7,944 bases of DNA. Origin: an uncultured Collinsella sp. GTDB taxonomy: Bacteria; Actinomycetota; Coriobacteriia; Coriobacteriales; Coriobacteriaceae. The stretch spans positions 1 to 7,944 of the forward strand of contig CABUDB010000067.1 in the NCBI GenBank assembly GCA_902490245.1. Reading direction: 5' to 3'. The position numbers and the translations under genes were made by a program. Below, piece after piece: positions 1 to 6,589 of this stretch; within the stretch, counting starts at the first letter, position 1, and every line of letters starts with the position of its first letter. The notes beneath the pieces were generated by a model that was given only the letters and a program-made list of their open reading frames with translations, did not search any database and was not told the DNA's origin.

Positions 1-2
1 GC

Positions 3-2720
3 TTGGCAAAGAAACCCGTCGACATGAGGGACAGGATTCTCGAGCATCTCGAGGCCCTCACCTCCGCCGTCTCGCTCGACGACCTTGCCCGTCTGTCCAC
101 CTCCGACATCGCCGAGACGCTCATCATCTCCAGGAGCCTGGCGAGCCAGTACCTCAACGACCTTGTTCGCGCCGGTCTTGTGGTTAAGGTGGCGGGCAGG
201 CCTGTCCGTTATTTTCATCGCCGCGCGTTTCAGAAGCGTTTTCAGGTAAAGCTCTCTGCAAGCGAGTACGCCTCGCTCGCCGACCTCATCCAGGCGACGG
301 GAATCGCCGATCACCGCGACTTCGCGCGTGCCGTGGGCTTCGACATGAGCCTCAGCTCCGTTGTCGAGCAGTGCAAGGCTGCGGTTCAGTACCCTCCGTT
401 TGGCCTGCCCATCCTCTTGAGCGGCGGCGTGGGTGTCGGTAAGTCTTTCCTTTCTCGCCTTGTGTACGAGTACGGCAAGAACCAGGGCTTGCTGTCCCGC
501 GACTCCTCCTATGTGCGCATCGACTGCGCCGGGGTCCCGGACGCCGCCTCGTTCAACGGGCTTCTTGACGAGTCGATCGCGAAAGCGCGCGGGGGTGTGG
601 TCTTTGTCAACGGCATCGAGGCACTCTCTCCCTCTGCGATGGAGCACTGCCTTGCGACGGCCCTCGGGCTCGATGCCTCCCAGGATGCGCCGCGCGCTCG
701 CCTCGTTCTTTCGACGACGCTTTCCGCCGATGACCTGAAGGTTTCCTCGGCCTACAGCAAAATGCCCATCTGTGCCCGCGTCCCCTCACTCAAGGAGCGG
801 ACCCCCGAGGAGCGCGAGGATCTCATCTTGAGCTTCCTGCGCAGCGAGGGGTGCCGAATCGGTTCTGATGTGAAGATCAGCCGCGGCGCATACCGCTGCC
901 TCGTGAACGCGGACTTTTCCGATAACATCGCCGGCTTGCGCGCCTGCGTGACGAACTGCTGCGCCAAAGCGTTCCTCAATCGCGAGGGCGACTACGTCGT
1001 CGTTCGCCCGTATCTTCTTCCCAGCGGGCTCCTCTCCTCCGCGCAGATCGATCAACAGCCCGACGATGGCGTTCTGATCGACGCGTCTCTGGATGCCGCC
1101 GAGAGCACAGGGCCGGTCGAGCAGGCGCTCGATGCCCTGTGCTCCCTCGATGAGCGATTCTGCGCCGGGGAGCTCTCTGTCTCCGAGCTTGTCTCGCAAG
1201 CTGTCTCCGCTGTGCGCGGCGTTGAGGATCACTTGATCTTCGACCACGGCGTCGCCTCCTCGAGGTCGCGCGCCTTCGAGCGCGTCGTGGGCGCGGTCCT
1301 TGCCGACGCAGGCTCTTCTTATGGCATCGAGCTTTCGAGGAAGGTCGCTTTTCTACTGGCCCAGGAGATTTGCCTGCAGTTGTGGCCGGGTATCGGCCTG
1401 GCTAAGCGAAAGTCTGCCTGTGCGGAGCAAATCTCCCATCTCCTCGGTGCCGTGACCTCCGAATTGCCGTTTGCCTCGAGTGTCTCCGATCAGCTCGCCG
1501 CAGACGTGGAAGGGGCGCTGGGAATCTCGCTCGATCACTTCACGAAGACGCTTCTGACGCTGTGCGTCGCATCGGAGTCTCGCGATGCGAAGGCCCTTCG
1601 GACGCTCTGCGTCATCTTGTCCCACGGCTACTCAACGGCGACGAGCATCGCCGACGCGGCGAACCGTATGCTCGGCATGCATGTGTACGAGGCTGTCGAC
1701 ATGCCCTACGACCAGCAGCTGAAGGACATCGTCGGTCCGCTCCAGCGCCTCGTCGACCGCCATTCCTACTGCACCGGGGTCGTGTTCCTCGTCGACATGG
1801 GCTCCTTGGAGGAGGCCTATAAGGCCCTCGAGAACGTTACCGACTCCACTATCGGCGTGGTGAATAACGTCTCTACCGGTCTTGCGCTCGAGATCGGGGT
1901 CGGGCTGCTCGGCGGCAAGTCCATCGCCGAGGTTCTTGGCGATGCGACCGCCGCGTGCGTGACGCACTGCAAGGTGATCGAGCGCGTCAACCGTGAGGAC
2001 GCCATCGTCTTCTGCTCCGAGTCCGGGGTCGACGCCGCGGAGAGGATACGCCAGCTCGTCTCGCAGAGCCTCCCGCGCACCATAGGCGCGCGCCTGCTCA
2101 CGAGGCCCTTCAAGCAGCTCGTCGCGAACGGTTCGAACGACGCCGTTTTCTCCGAGCACCGCGTCTGCGCCGTCATCGGCACGGGAGACCCCGGGGTCGC
2201 CTCCATCCCCTTCGTCGCCCTCGAGGACATCATGTCGACGGCGTCCGCCTCTAAGGTCGATGCCGTGTTCGGCAGGTGGCTTGACGCTTCCGAGCTCTCT
2301 TCTTTCCACGAGAAGCTGCTCTCGAACATGACGCTGCAGAACGTCATCCGCTCCATCACCATCCTCGACCCGGAGCGGCTATTCCACGAGATCGAGAGCG
2401 CCGTGCACGAGCTTCAGCGCAGGACAGGCGAGAAGATCGGCAGCAACGCCATCATTGGGCTCTACGTCCACCTCTGCTGTCTCGTCGAGCGCCTTGTTAC
2501 CAGAAACCCCATTGAGACCTACGTTGGCCAGGACCGCTTCGAGGAGGAGCGTGCCGATTTCATCGAGTCCTTCAGGCAGAGCTTCTCGAGCATCTCGACG
2601 CGCTATCGCGTAGAGGTTCCCGTAAGCGAGATCGCATATGTCTTCGACTACATAAGCGTGAGCGCCGCCCCGGCGCGAGAAGAGCGCCTCGGCTCCTCGG
2701 ACCTCCTGCTCGACGAGTGA
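3..2720 (+). CDS. LevR-like PTS-regulated transcriptional regulator (HTH, degenerate AAA+, PRD, EIIA-Man-like, EIIB-Gat-like, PRD)
   Basis: This is probably the regulator of the sugar PTS operon that follows. In LevR proteins, PTS phosphorylation of PRD and EII-like domains sets activity according to sugar flux. Visible order over 905 residues: winged-helix HTH (about 8-75); AAA+ (about 118-330) with Walker A GGVGVGKS ending at S148; a PRD-like region (about 370-480); an EIIA-Man-like domain (about 533-650) with candidate phospho-His541 in LSHG; an EIIB-Gat-like segment with Cys671 in VFCSESG; and a second PRD (about 785-885) with His823 in YVHLCCLVERL. The Walker B region reads GGVVFVNGIE (197-206), lacking the usual acidic pair. 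Only about 20 residues separate it from the preceding strand, so the GAFTGA loop is absent. PRD1 shows no clear His. Sigma-54 activation therefore looks unlikely. The start is uncertain: TTG at 3 lies at the window edge, and ATG at 24 (M8) begins the HTH. Family assignment is firm; its target is inferred from adjacency. Confidence 0.85.
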   Translation: MAKKPVDMRDRILEHLEALTSAVSLDDLARLSTSDIAETLIISRSLASQYLNDLVRAGLVVKVAGRPVRYFHRRAFQKRFQVKLSASEYASLADLIQATGIADHRDFARAVGFDMSLSSVVEQCKAAVQYPPFGLPILLSGGVGVGKSFLSRLVYEYGKNQGLLSRDSSYVRIDCAGVPDAASFNGLLDESIAKARGGVVFVNGIEALSPSAMEHCLATALGLDASQDAPRARLVLSTTLSADDLKVSSAYSKMPICARVPSLKERTPEEREDLILSFLRSEGCRIGSDVKISRGAYRCLVNADFSDNIAGLRACVTNCCAKAFLNREGDYVVVRPYLLPSGLLSSAQIDQQPDDGVLIDASLDAAESTGPVEQALDALCSLDERFCAGELSVSELVSQAVSAVRGVEDHLIFDHGVASSRSRAFERVVGAVLADAGSSYGIELSRKVAFLLAQEICLQLWPGIGLAKRKSACAEQISHLLGAVTSELPFASSVSDQLAADVEGALGISLDHFTKTLLTLCVASESRDAKALRTLCVILSHGYSTATSIADAANRMLGMHVYEAVDMPYDQQLKDIVGPLQRLVDRHSYCTGVVFLVDMGSLEEAYKALENVTDSTIGVVNNVSTGLALEIGVGLLGGKSIAEVLGDATAACVTHCKVIERVNREDAIVFCSESGVDAAERIRQLVSQSLPRTIGARLLTRPFKQLVANGSNDAVFSEHRVCAVIGTGDPGVASIPFVALEDIMSTASASKVDAVFGRWLDASELSSFHEKLLSNMTLQNVIRSITILDPERLFHEIESAVHELQRRTGEKIGSNAIIGLYVHLCCLVERLVTRNPIETYVGQDRFEEERADFIESFRQSFSSISTRYRVEVPVSEIAYVFDYISVSAAPAREERLGSSDLLLDE

Positions 2721-2741
2721 CCTTCCCCGCGCCGCCGCAAG

Positions 2742-2771
2742 CTGACTGCGCGTCCTCAATAATCCGATAAC
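2742..2771 (+). promoter_or_regulatory. Candidate sigma-70-type promoter of the PTS operon
   Basis: A -35-like CTGACT (2742-2747, 4 of 6 consensus bases) and a -10-like GATAAC (2766-2771, 4 of 6) are separated by 18 bases. They lie in the 123-base gap between the regulator and the IIB gene and would start transcription near 2778, leaving a leader of about 65 bases. I found no GG-N10-GC (-24/-12) sigma-54 promoter in the gap. Read-through from the regulator gene is also possible, because no U-tailed terminator follows it. This is a consensus match by eye only. Confidence 0.3.
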
Positions 2772-2779
2772 CCCTTGCC

Positions 2780-2802
2780 CGGCGCGAATCCGGATAGCGC
2801 CG
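2780..2802 (+). promoter_or_regulatory. Palindromic element in the PTS operon leader (possible operator)
   Basis: Arms CGGCGC (2780-2785) and GCGCCG (2797-2802) are perfectly complementary and enclose the 8-base palindrome ATCCGGAT (2788-2795). A related sequence AATCCGATA lies at 2761-2769, overlapping the candidate -10 box; compare AATCCGGATA at 2787-2796. The symmetry and the position next to the predicted transcription start suit a protein-binding site for the adjacent HTH regulator or another factor. It could also fold as a short leader hairpin. The symmetry is visible; the function is inferred. Confidence 0.35.
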
Positions 2803-2843
2803 AGGCAGTACCGAACGTAAAACTTCATTTGATAGGAGCAAAC

Positions 2844-3317
2844 ATGAGTGTTGTTATGGCACGAATCGACAATCGCCTGCTTCACGGCATCATCGTGACG
2901 CAGTGGGCCCCGGTGTCGGGCGCGACCCGAGTCATGGTCATCGACGACAAGGTCGCCGGCGACGAGGTCCTGAAATCCACTATGAGGATGGCGCGCCCCG
3001 CGGGCATGGCCGTCTCGATCATCTCCGAGGAGACCGCGCTCAAGAACTTCGCGGCGGGCAAGTACGACCGCGAGAAGGTCTTTGTCATCGCCAAGGAGCC
3101 CGAGACGATCCTTCACCTGGTCGAGTCGGGCATCGAGCTCCCGTCGCTGATCGTCGGCGGCTCGCTCGTCAAGGAGGGCGGCGTCCAGCTCACCCAGCGC
3201 GCCTATGCCTCCGTCGAGAACGTCCAGAGCTACAAGGCGCTCATCGCCCGCGGCGTCAAGGTGACGGCACAGTTCGTGCCCGCCGACAAGCCCGTCTCCG
3301 TCGCCGACCTCATCTAA
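2844..3317 (+). CDS. PTS mannose/fructose/sorbose-family transporter subunit IIB
   Basis: Cytoplasmic phosphotransfer subunit that takes phosphate from IIA and passes it to the sugar crossing the IIC/IID channel. The 157-residue length is normal for the family. The N-terminal motif IDNRLLHGIIVTQW places the phosphorylatable His at residue 14. The body matches the family (VMVIDD near 29-34, LIVGG near 101-105). I chose ATG 2844 because TAGGAG (2833-2838) sits five bases upstream and the family begins right before the R-I-D-N-R-L motif. An upstream ATG at 2775 would add 23 unrelated residues. It is the first gene of a tight run: IIC starts ten bases after its stop. Whether the sugar is mannose, fructose, sorbose or other cannot be told from IIB alone; the downstream genes point to a fructose-containing sugar. 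Confidence 0.93.
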   Translation: MSVVMARIDNRLLHGIIVTQWAPVSGATRVMVIDDKVAGDEVLKSTMRMARPAGMAVSIISEETALKNFAAGKYDREKVFVIAKEPETILHLVESGIELPSLIVGGSLVKEGGVQLTQRAYASVENVQSYKALIARGVKVTAQFVPADKPVSVADLI

Positions 3318-3326
3318 GGAGGGATC

Positions 3327-4112
3327 ATGGTCAACTTCACTATCCTGCAAGTCGTCCTTTTGACCCTGCTGGCCTTCATCAAGCACGTGGACTACTACGG
3401 CATCCCGATGATCTTCGTCAACTATGCCGTCTTCTGGGGCCTTATCACCGGCGTCGTCATGGGCGACTGGCAGACCGGCCTCGTCATCGGCGGCACCATC
3501 CAGCTCATGCAGCTCGGCGTCGCGGGCTTCGGCGGCTCGTCGATTCCCGACTACGGCACGATGGCCATCATCGCCACCGCCTACGGCGTGACCCTGGGCG
3601 CGGACACGGGCCTCGCCATCGGCCTGCCGGTCGGCATGCTCGGCATCCAGCTCGACGTCATCGTCAAGATCCTCAACGGCTTCGTCGTCGAGAAGTCCCA
3701 GAAGTTCTGCGACGAGGGCAAGTTCAAGCAGATGAACGCCATCCTGTGGGTCTGCCCCGTGCTCTTCGGCCTGTGCGCCGCCCTGCCCGTCTTTGTCTCC
3801 GTGACCCTCGGCCAGCCCGCCGTCAACTGGCTCCTCGAGGTTATGCCCCAGTGGTTCCTTTCCGGCCTCACCCTCGCCGGCAAGATGCTCCCGGCCGTCG
3901 GCATCGCGATGCTGCTGCGTTACATGCCCACTGGCAAGTACTTCCAGTACCTGCTCGCCGGCTTCTTCCTCTCGGCCTTCCTGAACGTGCCCATCATCGG
4001 CGCCGCCATCGTCGGCGTTGCCCTTGCGATCGCGTTCTACCAGCGTGCCGAGAGGGACACCGAGCTCGCCGCCCACGCTTCCGCAGACGCCTTCATCGGA
4101 GAGGATGAGTAA
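3327..4112 (+). CDS. PTS mannose/fructose/sorbose-family transporter subunit IIC
   Basis: Integral membrane subunit that, with IID, forms the sugar translocation path. The 261 residues are largely hydrophobic. Membrane segments are visible around 5-18, 26-46, 52-66, 77-105, 138-160, 176-198 and 206-238. The family signature GGTIQLMQLGVAGFGG (55-70) is intact, followed by SSIPDYG. The charged C-terminal tail (about 239-261) is cytoplasmic in related proteins. The ribosome-binding site AAGGAGGG (3316-3323) overlaps the TAA stop of the IIB gene, indicating translational coupling. The IID gene starts two bases after the stop. No truncation or unusual residues were seen. Confidence 0.94.
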   Translation: MVNFTILQVVLLTLLAFIKHVDYYGIPMIFVNYAVFWGLITGVVMGDWQTGLVIGGTIQLMQLGVAGFGGSSIPDYGTMAIIATAYGVTLGADTGLAIGLPVGMLGIQLDVIVKILNGFVVEKSQKFCDEGKFKQMNAILWVCPVLFGLCAALPVFVSVTLGQPAVNWLLEVMPQWFLSGLTLAGKMLPAVGIAMLLRYMPTGKYFQYLLAGFFLSAFLNVPIIGAAIVGVALAIAFYQRAERDTELAAHASADAFIGEDE

Positions 4113-4114
4113 CC

Positions 4115-4948
4115 ATGGAAAACGAGAACATCACCGCCGTCGCCGAGGGCAAGCCCTCCGGCTACAAGGTCACCAAGAAGGACCTGCGCAACGCGAACTG
4201 GCGCTGGCTCATGAGCGTGTGCACCTTCAACTACCAGACCCAGCAGGGCGCCTCAGTCGCCTACGCCCTCTCGCCGGTCCTGAGGAAGATCTACACGAAC
4301 GACGAGGACTATAAGCAAGCGCTCAACAACCACTTCCGCTACTACAATACCCAGCCTTGGCTCGCCGCCATCATCCTCGGCGCCTGCGTGGCCATGGAGG
4401 AACGCGACGGCCTAGCGGCGGCGGACGCCGTCCAAGACCTGAAGATCGGCACCATGGGACCGCTCGCCGGCGTCGGCGACTCCCTGCTCATGACCATGAT
4501 CCCGACCATCATGGGCTCCATCGCCGCCTACATGGCCATCGAGGGCAACCCCGTGGGAGCCGGCATCTGGTTCGCGCTCATCCTGGCCATCTTCTGGGTC
4601 CGCATGCACGCCCTCGAGTTCGGCTACAAGCAGGGCGTGAAGCTCGTCACCGACTTCAGCGAGAAGCTTCCCAACCTCACTGCCGCCGCCTCCGTGCTCG
4701 GCCTCACCGTGGTCGGCTGCCTCATCGCCTCGGTCATCGGCGTCACCTGCCCGATTAGCTTCAGCTTCGGCGACGTCTCGATGGAGATTCAGCCGCTGCT
4801 CGACAAGATCCTGCCTGCCATGATCCCCGCCGCCATCACAGGAAGCGCGTATTACCTTCTTACCAAGAAGAACGCGAGCATGACGGCCCTCATCCTCGTG
4901 GTGATCGTCCTCGCGATGGTCGCCTCCGCCGCCGGCATCCTTGCCTAG
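4115..4948 (+). CDS. PTS mannose/fructose/sorbose-family transporter subunit IID
   Basis: Membrane partner of IIC, a subunit found only in this PTS family. Family landmarks over 277 residues: NWRWL (28-32), FNYQTQQG (38-45), HFRYYNTQPW (73-82), KIGTMGPLAGVGDSLL (110-125) and FGYKQG (169-174). Hydrophobic segments follow at about 127-142, 150-163, 190-212 and 257-277, the last forming a C-terminal anchor. The start is ATG 4115, two bases after the IIC stop, with GGAGAGG (4098-4104) inside the end of the IIC gene as ribosome-binding site. The length is typical. The following IIA gene is 26 bases away. Confidence 0.94.
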   Translation: MENENITAVAEGKPSGYKVTKKDLRNANWRWLMSVCTFNYQTQQGASVAYALSPVLRKIYTNDEDYKQALNNHFRYYNTQPWLAAIILGACVAMEERDGLAAADAVQDLKIGTMGPLAGVGDSLLMTMIPTIMGSIAAYMAIEGNPVGAGIWFALILAIFWVRMHALEFGYKQGVKLVTDFSEKLPNLTAAASVLGLTVVGCLIASVIGVTCPISFSFGDVSMEIQPLLDKILPAMIPAAITGSAYYLLTKKNASMTALILVVIVLAMVASAAGILA

Positions 4949-4974
4949 CTTCGACCCAAGAGATTGGTGAATCA

Positions 4975-5373
4975 ATGAGAAAGATAGTTGTGGCGAGCCA
5001 TTCCCTTCTCGCCCAGGGCTTCAAGGACACCCTCGAGTTCCTTACGGGTAAGAACGACGCCGTCAACGCCGTGTGCGCCTACGTGAACGACAACGGCGAG
5101 GGGCTCGACGCGGCGGTCGAGGCGGCTCTTTCGGGCACTGACGAGGTCGTCGTCCTCACCGACGCGCTCGGCGGCAGCGTGAACCAGCGCTTCTCCCGCT
5201 TCGCCTCCGACCGGATCCACGTGATCGCGGGTGTCAACCTCCCGCTCGCCATGACGGTCGCGCTCGCGCGCCCCGACGAGAAACTCGACTTCGACGCCCT
5301 CGTCGACGAGGCGCGCCAGCAGATCGTCTACGTGAACGGTGCCAGTTCCGCCGAGTGCGAAGACGACGAATAG
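4975..5373 (+). CDS. PTS mannose/fructose-family subunit IIA
   Basis: Cytoplasmic subunit that accepts phosphate from HPr and donates it to IIB. It is a single-domain protein of 132 residues. The N-terminal IVVASHSLLAQG places the phospho-accepting His at residue 9. VLTDALGGSVNQ (60-71) carries the conserved Asp63 and Gly-Gly, and GVNLPLAM (86-93) is the family's third landmark. The tail is acidic. Here IIA is encoded last and apart from IIB, whereas E. coli ManX fuses IIA to IIB. The ribosome-binding site is weak (GGTGA at 4966-4970), so expression may lean on translation of the upstream IID gene. The EIIA-Man-like domain of the regulator at 3-2720 is a paralogous fold, which fits a shared phosphorylation circuit. 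Confidence 0.93.
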   Translation: MRKIVVASHSLLAQGFKDTLEFLTGKNDAVNAVCAYVNDNGEGLDAAVEAALSGTDEVVVLTDALGGSVNQRFSRFASDRIHVIAGVNLPLAMTVALARPDEKLDFDALVDEARQQIVYVNGASSAECEDDE

Positions 5374-5385
5374 AGGAGGTCGACG

Positions 5386-6510
5386 ATGAGAGAGTTCCTT
5401 AAGGACGTGTGGATGCACGGCGGTGAGGAAAGCCGCGCCATCACCCCCGAGAACATCACGGGCGAGAAGGGCCGTGCCGCCATGTTGGCCAGCCACCTCG
5501 GCGTCGGCCGCAAGGGCTCGTGCTGCGTGCCCCTTGAGTCCGGCGAGACCATCACGCTCGCGGACATCGAGGGCCCCGGCATCATCCGCCACATCTGGAT
5601 GACCGTCCCCGACAAGACCGCCGCCGGCAGCTTCGTCATGCGCGACCTCGTGCTGCGCTTCTACTGGGACGACGAGGAGACCCCCTCGGTCGAGTGCCCT
5701 GTCGGCGACTTCTTCTGCAACGGCTTCGGTGAGCGCGCCATCGTCAACTCGATGCCCATCTGCGTGAACCCGACGGGCGGCATGAACTGCTACTTCGAGA
5801 TGCCTTTCAGGAAGCACGCCAAGGTCACGCTTACGAGCGAGCACCCCGGGTTCATTAAGTACATCTTCTACACGTTCAACTACGCGCTCACCGACGTGCC
5901 GGACGACGCCATGTACTTCCACGCCCGTTTTAACCGCGAGCGCAGCACCCGCAGGGGCGTCGACTACACCGTGCTCGACGGCGTGCGCGGTAAGGGCTAC
6001 TACGTCGGCACCTACATGGCCCTGTGCGCCCTGGAGCGCTATTGGTGGGGCGAGGGCGAGATGAAGTTCTTCCTCGACGGCGACGAGGAGTTCCCCACGG
6101 TCACCTCGACGGGAGCTGAGGACTACTTCGGCGGTGCCTGGGCCTTCCTCGACAGGCCGCCCCACGCGCTGCCCGAGGCGCAGTGCTTCAACACGCTGTT
6201 CGCCGGCTACCCGTACCGCTCGACGCGCGACGCCACGCGCGACCGCTTCAGCGCGGGCAAGCCGAACCCGAACCCGATGCTCGCGACCAACGACGACGCG
6301 CTGCCCAGGCACGGCCTCTACAGGTGGCACCTTCCCGACCCGATCTCGTTCAAGGAGGACCTGCGCGTGACGTTCCAGGACCTCGGCAACGACGACATCA
6401 AGCTCTACGAGCGCGAGGACGACATCTCCACCGTCGCCTACTGGTACCAAAGCGAGCCGCACGCCGTGCTCGCCCCGTTTGCCGCAAGGCAGGACCGCGT
6501 GCCCAGGTAG
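5386..6510 (+). CDS. DUF2961 / GH172-family glycoside hydrolase, cytoplasmic
   Basis: Characterised GH172 enzymes act on alpha-D-fructofuranosides (difructose dianhydride I synthase/hydrolase) or D-arabinofuranosides, so a furanosidase is the best functional call. The 374 residues contain family-typical features: an N-terminal jelly-roll region with ADIEGPGIIRHIW (59-71), VECPVGDFFCNGFG (102-115), NCYFEMPF (134-141), and the active-site stretch WWGEGE (220-225) with STGAEDYFGGAW (241-252). The likely catalytic carboxylates are Glu245 plus Glu223 or Glu225; this pairing is inferred from family resemblance. There is no signal peptide or membrane segment, so it acts in the cytoplasm on sugar already imported. 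AGGAGG (5374-5379) lies directly after the IIA stop with ATG 5386, showing co-translation with the PTS genes. The substrate and whether the sugar arrives phosphorylated are unknown. Confidence 0.85.
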   Translation: MREFLKDVWMHGGEESRAITPENITGEKGRAAMLASHLGVGRKGSCCVPLESGETITLADIEGPGIIRHIWMTVPDKTAAGSFVMRDLVLRFYWDDEETPSVECPVGDFFCNGFGERAIVNSMPICVNPTGGMNCYFEMPFRKHAKVTLTSEHPGFIKYIFYTFNYALTDVPDDAMYFHARFNRERSTRRGVDYTVLDGVRGKGYYVGTYMALCALERYWWGEGEMKFFLDGDEEFPTVTSTGAEDYFGGAWAFLDRPPHALPEAQCFNTLFAGYPYRSTRDATRDRFSAGKPNPNPMLATNDDALPRHGLYRWHLPDPISFKEDLRVTFQDLGNDDIKLYEREDDISTVAYWYQSEPHAVLAPFAARQDRVPR

Positions 6511-6537
6511 GGTCGCCTCGAAACAAGCCAACGTTAT

Positions 6538-6575
6538 GGGCGCCCGCGGTTGACCATGACTGCGGGCGTCCCTTT
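6538..6575 (+). terminator. Intercistronic hairpin, weak terminator or processing site
   Basis: Arms 6538-6550 and 6559-6572 pair over about 13 base pairs with one bulged T and one G-T pair around an 8-base loop, followed by only three T residues. It occupies most of the 79-base gap between the hydrolase and kinase genes and ends just before the kinase ribosome-binding site. The GC-rich stem with a short T run suggests partial termination or protection of the upstream mRNA rather than complete termination. Confidence 0.55.
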
Positions 6576-6589
6576 GTAAGGAGGATCAC

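Noticed and set aside
2775..2843. Upstream ATG giving a 23-residue N-terminal extension of IIB
   Set aside because: No ribosome-binding site precedes it, it overlaps the leader palindrome, and the family starts at the R-I-D-N-R-L motif reached from ATG 2844.
2857..2872. TGGCACG resembling a sigma-54 -24 element
   Set aside because: It lies inside the IIB coding region and no GC occurs at the required -12 spacing.
2379..4076. Long open frame of 565 codons on the - strand opposite the PTS genes
   Set aside because: Its composition is a monotonous Asp/Gly/Ala/Glu/Arg mix typical of the antisense of C/G-ending codons. It crosses several well-recognised + strand genes and has no domain I recognise.
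2903..4108. Overlapping + strand frame of 401 codons across IIB and IIC
   Set aside because: The Arg/His/Pro-rich translation is a frame shadow of the IIB and IIC genes, whose motifs are intact in their own frames.
4972..6531. Open frame of 519 codons on the - strand opposite IIA and the GH172 gene
   Set aside because: Same antisense compositional effect; the + strand proteins here carry clear family motifs and ribosome-binding sites.
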